Part shown: piece after piece, positions 48,042 through 59,079 of the stretch | Numbering within the stretch: position 1 is the stretch's first letter | Layout: every line of letters starts with the position of its first letter | Source of the DNA: Arbacia lixula | Lineage: Eukaryota > Echinodermata > Echinoidea > Arbacioida > Arbaciidae | Assembly (NCBI GenBank): GCA_963669155.1 | Contig: OZ022588.1 | Span: 17,389,785 to 17,453,784 of the forward strand | Direction of reading: 5' to 3' | Length of the DNA stretch: 64,000 nucleotides | Translations under genes and position numbers: made by a program | The notes under the pieces: model-generated | The model's database searches: none | Seen by the model: only the letters and a program-made list of their open reading frames with translations | Told to the model about the DNA's origin: nothing

Positions 48042-48060
48042 CCCCCCCCCCTCTCTCACA
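47196..48060 (+). repeat. 860-bp pyrimidine tract around (TTC)~76
   Basis: The core 47477-47704 is about 76 uninterrupted TTC (GAA on the other strand) units. Irregular C/T-rich DNA flanks it. GTCT repeats (47981-48000) and TC repeats (48005-48042) follow on the right, then a C run (48043-48051). Frames of up to 316 codons across it translate as runs of Leu, Ser, Phe, Arg or Glu and are not genes. Long GAA/TTC arrays can adopt triplex structures. Confidence 0.95.
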
Positions 48061-48400
48061 CCCACACCATCCTTCATACATGATGTCATCACCACATCTC
48101 CCGTCGACCATGTCGACGTAGGCAGCAGGGCCGCGGAACCACGTCACTAGAGACGCAGATCGTGACAGGCAATGACAGCATTGCCAAAACACGTAGAATA
48201 CACCTGTATGACAGACGGTGACGATTGACGAATAAATGATGAGTCGAGAAGAAATCAGGCAGACAGCTCGAAATCAACAAGATTCTTGATAGAAAACACA
48301 TCATCCTGACACATCCAGACCTGGATACTAGAAGACCACAGAGTGATGCAAACAGTCAGTCATTGCCTGTTTTACAGACAATTCTACTCGCTATGCGACC
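48061..48400. other. Unannotated stretch
   Basis: No supported feature. Confidence 0.5.
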
Positions 48401-48408
48401 GAACCCCT

Positions 48409-48428
48409 CCCCCCCCCCCCCCCCCCCC
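48409..48428 (-). repeat. C20 run
   Basis: Uninterrupted homopolymer, preceded by CCCCT. Confidence 0.9.
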
Positions 48429-48639
48429 GATAGATCTAAATCCGTTTTGACGCTACGCTTCGCAATCTGGAAGAGATTTTTGCTTCTGTTTGATTTAGTT
48501 TTCTTGATTATTTCCTTTTTGTAAATTCTATCACTCTCTTATAATGAGAGGAGAGTGACAATAATAGAGAGGACATACAAGAGAGAACCACATAATGATC
48601 TCTCTCCTCCATCACCTCTCCATTCCTCCACCCCCGTCT

Positions 48640-48641
48640 CC

Positions 48642-48698
<57 letters not shown>
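48640..48698 (+). repeat. (TC)n microsatellite
   Basis: About 22 TC units followed by a short CA run. Confidence 0.9.
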
Positions 48699-48699
<1 letters not shown>

Positions 48700-50320
48700 T
48701 CATTTATCCTCTTCACTTCTCCTCCTCCATACACACACAAAACAATCGAGAACAAAATTGTATTTGACTTAACGCTCATTCCATTCCTAATCGAAAAACA
48801 CTTGTTCATCTTAAACAATGATTTCGACGTAATTCGTCTAACAAACAATTGTCTCTGTTTCCCCATTCCATTGGAACCATACAAGCGCATGTATTCTATC
48901 ATCTTCAATGCTTATCTTCATAATCTTCGCCACGAACATGAGATTGATAGTCTTTCTTTCAGGCATTCTAAGCTCAGATCGGAATTTGCGCAAGAAAACT
49001 ATAGATAGTGTAACAGTTCTCCGTTTCTCTCAACAGTCTATCAAGCCCAGTATCTCATTACAGTATATATTTTTTCAATTGCATTCTTTATCTCAGAACA
49101 CGAGAGGAATCGGGGAAATTATATTAGATACTTATTTTATGTTTTATTGATTTTTGAGGAGGCGCGTTAGTTTTCTCGTACGGAGTCTTGCATCTCAGTC
49201 TAACGTAAACATAGCGGTCTGGAATCGGTCTTGCACGTGTATAGAGGTAGAGTCTTAACACCGTTAAGACAAACAAGTTATCTATTGTTGACACACTAAT
49301 CGTTCTTTCATGAGTCCCGTGTTAACATAATAAGTGACCATTGGTTGAAGGTGGCAGAATGTCGCGGAATGTCAGGGGTGCATGCAAGGGGTGTGATGCG
49401 TCCAGTATTACACCTCTCCCACTAAGCTGGAAGAAGCTATCGTACATCGTACGACTTAAATTTGACACGTTAAAGATATTAGTAAAGCGTAATTATTTGA
49501 TATATCCAAATCATACATTATATCAAGCGCCTCAGACTCATGAAATGCTGATTTGGATTGTATCAAATGTGAAATAGAAGACTACATGAATTAAAACAGA
49601 TCATGCATATGAAAAACACGTTTGACTAATATAACAATATATTGTTACATATTGAAAGATTAATGTTTAGATCCACGTTTATGTTTATATTATAAGCAAC
49701 AACAGAAAACATGATAATGTGAATATCTAACTTTCCTAGGTCACGTCAACCAAAGCTATTCCTTCTCATATCATGTATCACTTCTCGAAATTCTGTCCTT
49801 CAAACATGTTTGCTATTACTTTCTCAAATTAATTGATTTAACTATATGACAAGTAAAACCACAAACATCAAGCGAACTGATGAAAAAATTATCACAATTA
49901 CAGTAATGATATTATATTGGTATTTTGGAGATCAAAATATCAATGTATACATACTCCAGGAAAATGTTCATTTCGAATAACGCGTTATCAATATGTGTGC
50001 AAATGAACTTTTTGAATAGAAGCGATGTCAACTTGTACCAATATGTTTCTCCTTTGAATAATTAAATGAATGTACCCCTCCCTCCACCCCCTCCTACCCC
50101 GCCCCTCTTTCCCGGGCATACGTTTCTAACATGCTCTTGTATTTGGGTGTTAGAATGATCAACCTTGTGGACTATTGTTCATGTTGTTTGTCCGCAGTGC
50201 GTTCCGTGTTGAGCAAGATTGTTTCCTGGAGCGTGACCTCTTTTTTTTCTTGAATTCTGACTGAGACCAAACAAAGACACATGTCTGTTATACTACCATA
50301 GCAAGTCTAACATGTCTGCT
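48700..50320. other. Unannotated AT-rich stretch
   Basis: The 137-codon frame begins in the TC repeat and runs into unique DNA to 49008 without a recognisable domain. Nothing else supported. Confidence 0.45.
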
Positions 50321-50327
50321 CCGTAAC

Positions 50328-50530
50328 AGGCCTCGGGCAGAGAGAGAGAAAGACGGATATAATCATATGTATAAATGTCTAGTGGGACTTTCCCAAATGA
50401 ACTTTCGACCATGTCTGGGATTCTAAAGAAGTTTCGCTCCATCTCCGAGAAAAGGAAGGGTTTAAAGAGCGAGCAGACCGAGAAGGAACAAAAATGGATG
50501 GAGGTGCACCTCTGGTGGGACAAGAAAAAG
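50328..50530 (+). CDS. Candidate first coding exon, unidentified basic protein
   Basis: An acceptor-like CCGTAACAG precedes 50328, and a good donor, AAAAAG/GTGAGC, falls at 50530/50531. From ATG at 50375 to the donor there are exactly 52 codons, so the exon would end in phase 0. A second in-frame ATG is at 50411. The peptide is of normal complexity, basic and hydrophilic: MSGILKKFRSISEKRKGLKS, then EQTEKEQKWMEVHLWWDKKK. A lysine/arginine-rich amphipathic N-terminus followed by an aromatic patch (WMEVHLWW) looks like real protein, unlike nearby frames. I recognise no family, and the next exon is not identified. The frame continues past the donor only into a GT microsatellite (50563-50580), which supports splicing at the donor. 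Could still be a chance frame. Confidence 0.45.
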
Positions 50531-51405
50531 GTGAGCCAAACGTGTTTCGCGTCCACGCCAAGTGTGTGTGTGTGTGTATGTTTGTGAATTTGAAGCAACC
50601 TGCGAAAAAAAGAAAAGGTTCCGCAAAATGTGTGGGATTCATTAAAATACCATACGGGGACAAGCCCTTATTCGTATTGTTGTGTAATGAATGGATTTCT
50701 ATAATCCCTCAAAGAATAAGCCTTTTTCGCAAAAAAGAGTGAATCTGACCCATAATTCTCGAATTCATTAAATTTCGCGGAGCATGTCCTTGTTAATCTG
50801 GTAAACACGTCGTTATTCTTTTTAATCTCAAACGTGTACGGCTTGGTACTGAATACATTAACATGATAGGGGCAGAATTAACCAAGGAAATCTAGTCAAA
50901 TACATTTTCCTGCGGTTTCGTGTTTCGATCATTTATAAGTTCTCTCATGGTTTTGTTTCGGATTACTGATTTAGAGCTTGACCCCGGAGAACATATTATG
51001 GTCTTTATTGCTTGGTGATGTCGAGTATACAAGAAAACAATGCTACATGCAAGTTCAAATCCAAAGCCATTTCCATCTAAAAAGTCAAGCATTTTGGTTA
51101 ATGAACAATGAATAGCAAAATCAATTCAGGAAGAGATGATGTCACTGGACATATTGGTCGAAGAATATCAAATACATAAACATTCCAATGAAGACAGAGA
51201 CCAGACACAGAGGACCGGGATTCCCGCTATTAATCTAAAATCGAGTATTGTATTCAACACCAAAATTGAAATAAAATATTTAATAGATAATTCAAATTAC
51301 TACGAAGATGGAGTATTTATTAAGTTCTTCTTTGGAAGTTGAATAAAACATGATGGGCGTGAAATAAACTTCATTAGAATATTTCATTCATTTCTTCTCC
51401 GCCCT
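50531..51405. other. Unannotated stretch after the candidate exon
   Basis: If the upstream exon is real this is intron. A short GT run lies at 50563-50578. Frames of 66-82 codons show no domains or paired splice sites. Confidence 0.4.
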
Positions 51406-51409
51406 TCTC

Positions 51410-51640
51410 ATACTTCCCTGTGGGAATGTTCCGTACTACCACTGAAGATATGCCTTAGTGGCGCATGAATAGCTAATTTCTTCTCTCCCAGACTCTATAC
51501 TGGCCCATGTGGGAATGATGTGTATTACCAGTGCAGACATGCCTCAATGGCGCATAAAGAGTTAACTTCTTCTCTGCCGACTGCCCTACGGAAATGTGTA
51601 TTACGAGTGTAAAATGGCGTTTAAGGCATGTTAAGAGTTT
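51410..51640 (+). repeat. GAGTTAAC satellite patch, locus 2
   Basis: Two to three units of roughly 84 bp with GCCTCAATGGCGCATAAAG, AGTTAACTTCTTCTCTGCC, TGGGAATG and GTATTACCAGTGCAGA, the same phrases as at 20060-20290. Confidence 0.75.
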
Positions 51641-51644
51641 CAGA

Positions 51645-52380
51645 ACAGTACAACCTTGCTTTCATGTTTATTCCTCATTTTTTAAGTACACTAACGAGAA
51701 GGAAGAGAGGAATATAAACATATCTATTGAAACTACCGGATAAAAGGACATTTCCATCATTGTATCCCATTCATATTTGTACTTGTTTTATTTGAAGTTA
51801 ATATGATTTAATCAAAGAAATGATATAGCATTGTTCACCATCAACACAAGAACACATAGTGATACGATACATGAGACAATGGTAACAACAGTTTGAATAA
51901 TGCTGTATCAAATTGAATGTCTCAACATCTACACATATATAATCTATATGATTCACTGGAATGAACGAAGATGATAATTCGTAAAGAATTCACTTTGTTG
52001 AGTGAAATATATGAATTTACTATTCGCCTTTTTGGCACAGAATGCGAATGTTTCCGTTCATTTCAATGGGAGAATGACGCAAATCAACATGAAAAACATG
52101 TTGTTTTTCTTTTTAGCAAATGCTAGCTACCAATAAAAATGTTATGCGCATGGAACACTCAAATAGATTACTTCCTATTCGTATGTGTTAACGATGATGT
52201 TATTGTTTTCTGTAAATAAGTTAGCTGAATGTGAATGATTAATGTGCGATGTGTCATCCTGCTTACATAAGTAATCGGGTGATCTTTTCATGTGATACAT
52301 TCGTGACATTATCATCAGCATCATGATTGGCACTTAGTGTAGAGATGGGTACAGTAATGCATGTTTACAGTTATCATTAC
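51645..52380. other. Unannotated AT-rich stretch
   Basis: No supported feature. Confidence 0.5.
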
Positions 52381-52427
52381 ATTGGTAAAATGATAAGACG
52401 TGTAAGGCGGGCTAGGGATAAGAGTAA

Positions 52428-52489
52428 GAAAGAGGGGGAGAGGGGAGGAAGAGGGTGGAGCGGGAGGCGGGGGGGGGGGGGGAGGGAGT
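52428..52489 (+). repeat. G-rich purine tract
   Basis: GA-rich with several G3-G5 runs, ending in a G14 run (about 52470-52483). Quadruplex potential. It directly precedes the hammerhead-like motif. Confidence 0.85.
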
Positions 52490-52494
52490 TTGTG

Positions 52495-52740
52495 ACCAAT
52501 CACTCCTGAAGACGGGCAGTCAACCTACCCGAAACGTCGAGTCTACTCCTGTACTCCTTAGCTTTTCAGTCCTTCTGGTTTACAGTCCTTTTAAGGTCTA
52601 CACTCATTTCGAAAGAATACTCTACTTTCAATTTGCCACTTTCTCGCCTTTCCAATTCACCTTCAATTCTATCCACTTTTTCCTCATCTCAGTTCTTCCA
52701 GGACTTTTCACATGGTACACGGTAAACCTCTTCCGCGATA
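52495..52740 (+). mobile_element. Hammerhead-family dispersed repeat, copy 2
   Basis: Starts with the hammerhead-like motif (52502-52542), then the blocks shared with 37575-37790 and, inverted, 59395-59650. It ends after CATGGTACACGGTAAACCTC. It encodes no recognisable protein. Penelope-like elements and small retrotransposons (retrozymes, some SINEs) are known to carry hammerhead motifs, so this may be a terminal repeat or a short non-autonomous derivative of one. Confidence 0.7.
52502..52542 (+). ncRNA. Hammerhead-ribozyme-like motif
   Basis: In order: ACTC (52502-52505) pairing with GAGT (52539-52542) as stem I; the core CTGAAGA (52506-52512); one extra C; stem II GGGCAG/CTACCC (one mismatch) around loop TCAAC; core GAAAC (52531-52535); and GTC (52536-52538), the expected cleavage triplet just before GAGT. 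Stem III would be almost absent, as in short hammerheads that act as dimers. The extra C between core and stem II departs from the consensus. Activity is untested. Confidence 0.4.
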
Positions 52741-52744
52741 AATC

Positions 52745-54345
52745 ATGTTCTTGGTCCACATTATCCGGCGAGACTTTACATTTCGTTAGGAGGCAAATAT
52801 ATTCCCCCTCATCCCAGGTGCCCTCTTTAGGTGTGTCAGTGTTGCGCAATAACGACAAGTACATAATATACACACGAGCAAAGAAGTTATATTATGTAAA
52901 TCGATGATTAAAATTCTCAAAACAGTGGTGAACAGATATATCAACCATCCCAAATCAAAATCCCGGAATTCGTCCCAGCGAATTCAGGAACGTTATGTAT
53001 ACCTTTTCCACTTCAATGATTTATGATTAATAAATAGCGAATTAGTTTAATTGTGACAACCATCTCGTCCTAAACCAAACTTTATCTGTATGTATAGTAA
53101 CGAAATTTCAGATGATACTTATATATATCTACAAGTAAAGATATTGATAGTTGGCCTCCTTTTAGGCAAGACTTAAATCTCGAGAGTTAAACCAAGGTAA
53201 GATTTAAAAGTTGTGTATCAGATTTGCAGGCGTGAAATACAAGCTTGTGTAAATACCACCGACTATCAAAAATACATATAGCTTAAAGAAATTTCGTCCG
53301 AATACAGGAAGTTAGAATAAAAACTTCATAATACTTTAAATTTACTTTTACACTTTATTAGAAGTTTTTGTTGGGTCGTCTGAAACAATAACATGTAGTT
53401 TGGTACATGCAGACCCTTGCATTGAAAATAGTAATTTAAAATCACTCTTCTAGTGACTCAATCAAATCAATGTAGCTGCTGTCAAAGGCTGATTTGTTAG
53501 ATTTGTAATAAGATATGATAATCAGGAACCATTATGCAATAGTAACTACAATTGACCTGCTTACTTGAATTGAAACCTATAAAATATGAGAGGCAACATT
53601 TAAGAGTATGTTTCCATTTGTCATTTGTTAATGGTATATTCCATATTTCGCAAACTGTACCTACTGTATATTGCGAACTGATCATGCTGTTCTTCATTCC
53701 GTTTTACAGAGTATGTTTTAATCTGTTAGAGGGGAAAGGTAACTTAACATTAAACTCGTGGTATGGGGCATATGCGGTAATGGTTTACGGTTTCTAAATG
53801 TGCTTAAACTGACTCGAAAATGCAGAATCACAAATCACAAATCACAGCTGAAAACATGTTTGCCTGCTCCGGTTGTTAACGTTGTTCAGCTCCACTGACC
53901 GTACAATCATTTATACCACATGTGAACTTTGAGCGAAATAACTAAAAGCCAAATTTTCTTTTCAAACGTACGTCACGCCCCACTTATTTTGGGGAAATAA
54001 AATTGTGGATTTAATTTTATCTCTGAGCAGACAGTTGTCTTCCGTAGAATATGTATTTATTACTAGTGCAATGACACACAGATTATATGTGTGAGCGACG
54101 ATGGAAGTGTGTTAATTACTTTGTCGTGATTGTAAGCCAAATAAGTATAAAGATACGGTTTGTTGGTTGCAATACGAGAAATGATAAACCCGTAACTAAA
54201 ATAGTGCACTGGATAAACCAACTTATTGGACAAGAAGACCCGGTAGACCTGTCCTGACATACCTACGGTAGAATTCCTAAGGCAAGGCACAGGACTGGAC
54301 AGCAACTGCATATAGCGAATCCAGGTAATCGTTGAAATGCACCTG
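52745..54345. other. Unannotated AT-rich stretch
   Basis: No gene or repeat recognised. Frames are at most 99 codons. Confidence 0.5.
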
Positions 54346-54349
54346 TAGG

Positions 54350-54358
54350 CATTATTAC
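54350..54358 (+). repeat. Target-site duplication of LINE insertion, left
   Basis: CATTATTAC, repeated at 54760-54768. It adjoins the microsatellite tail of the inserted LINE. Confidence 0.7.
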
Positions 54359-54759
54359 TCACTCACTCACTCACTCACTTACTCACTCACTCACTCACTC
54401 ATCCGTCTGCTGACGAACTCCTATGATAGCTCTCCAAAGTCTCCTCTCTTGCATGCAGGCTTCCAGCTCTGCTGTTGCAAGGCCAGTATCATCATGTAGC
54501 AGATTTATAAATGTCTTAGCGGGTCGTCTAGGTAGTCGTTTGCCATGTAATGGGTTCCAAGTTGATAGATCCCTAACAGGTTTCCCCTCCCCTCTTTTGC
54601 AATGACCTGCAAACTGTAATCGCCTCTTTCTGATAGTTGTTGTTATCTTGGGAAGGTCACCATACAGCTCTTTGTTACTCATGTGGGCCTTCCAACTTAC
54701 ACAACTTACATCAAGTGCTTTTCGCAGCATTCTGGTGTAACATCCATCCAGAGATTTGC
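54359..54759 (-). pseudogene. 5'-truncated RTE-like LINE with intact C-terminal frame
   Basis: The minus strand reads without interruption from the truncation point: LDGCYTRMLRKALDVSCVSW, then NKELYGDLPKITTTIRKRRL, QFAGHCKR, HGKRLPRRPAKTFINLLHDD, TGLATAELEACMQERRLWRA and a stop near 54395. The order LDGCYTRMLR, then LYG.LP.I...IR.RRL..AGHC.R, then GRP.KT, then the final W.A is the usual C-terminal tail of RTE/CR1-type LINE proteins. The stop is followed directly by about ten GAGT units (54359-54400), a simple-repeat tail as in RTE elements. A 9-bp direct duplication brackets the whole. There are no frameshifts over more than 110 codons, so the insertion is young compared with the other LINEs here. 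RT and endonuclease domains were lost by 5' truncation. Confidence 0.85.
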
Positions 54760-54768
54760 CATTATTAC
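54760..54768 (+). repeat. Target-site duplication of LINE insertion, right
   Basis: Second CATTATTAC, at the 5'-truncated end of the minus-strand insertion. Confidence 0.7.
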
Positions 54769-54769
54769 A

Positions 54770-56110
54770 ATAACTTGCGAAGGAGGCGTACCAGTTAACT
54801 CATTCACTTTCAGGGGGCTTTTTGATACTATGCATACATTGTACAATCCTGAAATATAAAGGTGTATATACCACGGTATATAGAAGAAAAAGGTCGAATA
54901 AGATACATTTTAAGTGCGTGGTAAAGGGTTTAAACGTCACGTTCTATGTTATTCGTTGTCATGTGAACAAAATTAATAGTAAATGAAGCAATGTATGATA
55001 ATGTTTAATGGACCGAAACTTCGCACTAATATCAATTAATCCATCAAATGTGTTGTTTACAGCATTACATGTATATTTATTTTCTTTGTATGTGTCTCTA
55101 GGTAAATGTCATGTAATTTTATGTTTACGTATGTTGTATTTATTTTTGTACATGGAACAGTGGAATAGGAATATAAACGAAAACAATAGGAGGATGATAA
55201 GCGATATACTATACTCTACTATACTGTACAATATAAGGTTGACGTCCTAATTGACAGCACTTTTAAAAATAAATCAACATTGTTATCCTGAATTCATTGT
55301 ATATTACAACATAACACAATACCAGTTAAGAACAGTAGTTCCGATAATTTAAAGTGTATGTTTTTCCATTTTCAGCGATGGTAAGTTGAAAATTACGCGA
55401 TCATCTTACGTTTAATCAATGATTTAAAATGTGATGCATAATCAGTAAAACGGCAGCACCATTATGCTCTTTCATTAGTAGATGCATCTGTTATTTTCAA
55501 CACTTCTTCATATCCAGATAAATAGTCCTAAACGACAAAGTGGCGCCTTGTCCCGAATGGCTAAAGACGTTAGGAGCTAGAGCAAGAGTAATTCCTTTCG
55601 TTGTGGGTATGGTTTATTACAATATAGTGTATTATCTTAGGCAGAGTAGGAGGGGTAGAACCCACATTAGAAGCGGGTTAACAATCGTGTATGGCTTATC
55701 GCGAACTAGTTTAACGCACACTTCAGGTGGAAATAAGCGGGTTAAGTAGCCTAATTCGGACACGGCAGTTAACGCGGTTTATATGCCCCATTTTTCCACG
55801 TGGCTGACATCCTTGCACTCACTGCCATTCAAAAAGCAGTAGGCATTGATATTGTTGACCCTATCAAAGGCGACATTCCGTACCGACGCAATTTCTAAGA
55901 ATTATTTCGGTCACCTACTTCTAAAATAAAATGCAATTCACGTTGATGCAATCACAATTCATTCTATGCATTCAATGCATGCATAATATGCAAATAAACA
56001 CTTCTTTATGAAGGGTAGTACTATCCTTTAAGTTGTGCATGTGCCATCGGTGTACGTTGGCACAAGTACAGCACACATAATCTATAGAGCAGTATTTTGC
56101 TCTGTACTGA
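54770..56110. other. Unannotated AT-rich stretch
   Basis: A region at 55540-55660 faintly resembles a tRNA-derived head but lacks a B-box. No gene supported. Confidence 0.45.
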
Positions 56111-56116
56111 AACTGG

Positions 56117-56242
56117 TTAGAGCTGCGTTCACACATGAGCGTATTGACGCTCCCCATGTCATACCTGTCATCTTGTTGAGCCCTTCACATGTTTGTTCTG
56201 CTGTGGTGCAACGGTTGACGTTCTCAGCGTGTGAACACCGCT
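56117..56242. repeat. Short element with inverted ends
   Basis: AGCTGCGTTCACAC at the left and GTGTGAACACCGCT at the right are imperfect inverse complements. Such GTTCACAC/GTGTGAAC ends are common on short non-autonomous DNA transposons. A further GTGTGAAC occurs at 56333. No target duplication was found. Confidence 0.35.
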
Positions 56243-56249
56243 AACACCG

Positions 56250-57590
56250 CTATACTTTTTCCTGCAGTTTCCTAGCTTTATTGTTGCGGGGAAAGGGGGC
56301 ATTTTCAGATATGGAGCGGCGAAGCCGTTTCCGTGTGAACAGGGTTGAATCCTCATGCCGGGGTGCGAACGAACCATCAGGCTGCGATAGTCTCAGCTCG
56401 GTGGGCAGGCACGTAGAGTTGAGCTGGACCGTATCTCGGGCTTTGCTTCTGAAAACATTCATATCAACACAAAGCTACGGCCAAGCTCACCGTTTCCATT
56501 TTCGCTATGGAAGGGAAGCGTGTACACCATTTAAATAAAATAAAATGAAGTTATTCGCATGAAGAAGACCGTCACTGCATTTTGGCTGGAAACACTTGTT
56601 TTGAATAAATATCTGCAGTTATTTATCACAAAACACCGTGCTCATTAATGGAAGCCTCCATCTGCCTCTACAAATCGATAAACCATTATCTGCCAGATGA
56701 AAGGGAGTTCAATGTGAATGTATGTGTGTAACAAATGCAAATATGTTCGAATAGCACGTAAAGAGTTAATTACAATGACTCTTTTTTAACCATTTTTTTA
56801 AATCATGTTAATAGCGAATAGCTTTATTAAAACTCCAATAGCAAAGAACTCGTACGTCACATCAAAATATCATTATCAATGCATCTATAGATGACAATCC
56901 CTGTTGTTTATACCCTTGTTTGTTTAATATTAAACATAGTAACACAAACCCACTCGGAATAATACCAGCCGCACACAAGGTCATGATATGTAGTCTACAT
57001 GTATAGATCAAATAGCTCTGTGAAAACGAGCAGGAGTCTAATTAGATGGATCTACGTTTATCAATTTTTGTGACACGTGGCCTCCCATCCAATGTGTCTT
57101 AATACGAAATGCGAAGCGGTGTTGAACTTATTTATAAAGATGCATTGTAAATCCTGCTTGGGCCCACTTCCGTATAGAGTGTGTACAATTGAAATGCGAA
57201 TAAACAAGATCTCGTGGAATTGTATTGAGCATGAGCGAATCCATAGGGTCGGAGCAACGAGACAAGCACTAAATGTCATGACAATACTAGTGCTAGTGCT
57301 AGTGTTTTATCACATTAGTTCCCTGTGGGGAATTGGTGTGCAAATTAATTTCGTCATCAGGTGAACGGTAGTGTTGATGTTTAATGTTTTACAAAAGTAT
57401 GTAATTATGTTTTACCTATACTCGTGGTACGGGTAGATCACAAATTGAAAAACTTATTGGAAATTAGCTAAAATGGATGAATAGATACAAAGGGACTATC
57501 AGGAAAATAATAAAAGACATATATTTATAGTTTGTTGTAGAGAGCTGCTAGATGATAGCTGCATCGATATACTAAGGACAGGATGACAGA
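56250..57590. other. Unannotated stretch
   Basis: A good acceptor-like TTTTTCCTGCAG ends near 56268 before an 85-codon frame (56281-56538) with no domain and no donor. A CTAGTG triplet-like tandem lies at 57288-57303. Confidence 0.4.
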
Positions 57591-57595
57591 GGCAG

Positions 57596-57640
57596 ACAGG
57601 GCGACCAGAGAGAGAAAGAGAGAGAGAGACAGAGAGAGAC

Positions 57641-57671
<31 letters not shown>

Positions 57672-57770
57672 GACAGAGGAAGGTACCTATAGCGAGAGAT
57701 GCAGAGAGAAACCGAAACAGAGAGAGATAGTGAGGGAGAGAGAATAGAGATAAAATAAGAGAGAGAGAGA

Positions 57771-57826
<56 letters not shown>

Positions 57827-57912
57827 CAGACAGACAGACATACAGAGATAGAGAGAGGCAGAGACAGAGAAAGACAGAGAGAGAGAGAGAGAGAGAGAGC
57901 GGGGGGGGGGGG
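57596..57912 (+). repeat. Compound (GA)n(GACA)n(GT)n(GACA)n(GA)nG12
   Basis: The order is nearly symmetric: GA, GACA, GA, GT (57771-57825), GACA, GA, then a G run (57901-57911). The minus-strand 129-codon Ser/His frame is a repeat translation. Confidence 0.95.
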
Positions 57913-57959
57913 TGGTTGGCGAAGTGGGAGTGAGAGAGAGAGAAAATTTATGGAAGTAC

Positions 57960-58560
57960 ATAAATAATAAACGGGTGGATATTTATAGAGCCTTTCGCGG
58001 CTCTTCTTTGACGAAATTTGGGAGGTCAGTCAGCTAACATTGTCTCACGATCACCGTGGATGGCGGCAAACCATGTTCCTCCGAATGCGTGCATTTTGTC
58101 CATTAATCACTGTTTGGATACATCTCAACAACAACAAAAAAAAAACAAATAAACGAAAAGAAAGGAAAAACAAGCACATTTGATGATTGTCACATACGAA
58201 TAATGTTTGCCATAGCTTGTGTGTTTCATCATAACGTCAGATGTAAAATTGGAATGGTGGATGGAAACCATAATAATCAGTCACTCGCGAAGTTCTTCTT
58301 TCGTTGAAAAAAAAAACGATTGAATTTGGGTGAACTGCACTTTTTTCTATCAGAATATTTTATCTCTGAAGACCTTGAGAAAATTGATATAAACATAAAC
58401 ATCATGTTGCCTCTTACATTATATTTCTGTTCTGTAATGTGTATGTTTTGGCACGAGTTACGTGATTTACAATTGTATAATGATGGAGAACGTTTGTCCT
58501 ATTTCACAGTCTGGAGACTGCACTTAGAGAAATGTTACAATTATTACTCCAGTCAGTGAA
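57960..58560. other. Unannotated stretch
   Basis: A-rich patch at 58130-58170. Nothing else recognised. Confidence 0.5.
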
Positions 58561-58574
58561 TACAATAAGGTGTC

Positions 58575-58825
58575 ATGTACAAATATGTGCACCATTTACA
58601 CTCCCCGGTACAGTAGTCCTTCCCTGCTGCACGATTTCGGCACTGGGTAAAAATCATTCACTTATTCGTCCATCAGGAGTAATTTATACTCCAGGGTGGA
58701 GAGCAGCAATGTGGGTACAATATCTTGCCGAAGAATACAAATACTGTGGGAATTGAACCTGGGACCTCTAGAACTTTGGTCACAGTTCCCAACTATTATA
58801 CAACGACAACTCTATCGCATCCATA
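58575..58825 (-). mobile_element. tRNA-derived SINE-like element
   Basis: On the minus strand the head (58822-58745) carries GGTTCAATTCCC at 58759-58748, a near-perfect Pol III B-box, and an upstream A-box-like GATAGAGTTGTCG. The body contains CTTCGGCAAGATATTGTACCC, close to the conserved 'CTTGGGCAAG' central block of several animal SINE families. No tail or duplication was identified. Confidence 0.55.
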
Positions 58826-58829
58826 GTAC

Positions 58830-59070
58830 ATAGTTTACGTAGTTATGTGGTAGTGTGATGTTATTTAAACGTGTTATGGCGCGGTTGACTATAGTAAAAA
58901 AAATTATATCAATAAATGCCTGACTACTGCTGTATAAGCTTAACGTGTATTATTGTGGACACGGGTGCATTCGGAATTAGGCTAAATGATTCGACGTTGA
59001 TGTTTTGAATTAGGTTCATCACTGACTAAATCGAAACCACTATTATACTCGTCAACGTGCTGGAATGCTA
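58830..59070. other. Unannotated stretch
   Basis: No supported feature. Confidence 0.5.
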
Positions 59071-59079
59071 ACACAATAC

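Noticed and set aside
47196-48150. Open frames of up to 316 codons (poly-Leu, poly-Ser, poly-Phe, poly-Glu, poly-Arg)
   Set aside because: They are translations of the TTC array and pyrimidine flanks in every frame, not genes.
55540-55660. tRNA-like sequence
   Set aside because: An A-box-like stretch is present but there is no B-box and no cloverleaf can be drawn.
56281-56538. 85-codon frame after TTTTTCCTGCAG
   Set aside because: Lies partly in a short inverted-end repeat and lacks a donor; opposed frames on the minus strand are equally long.
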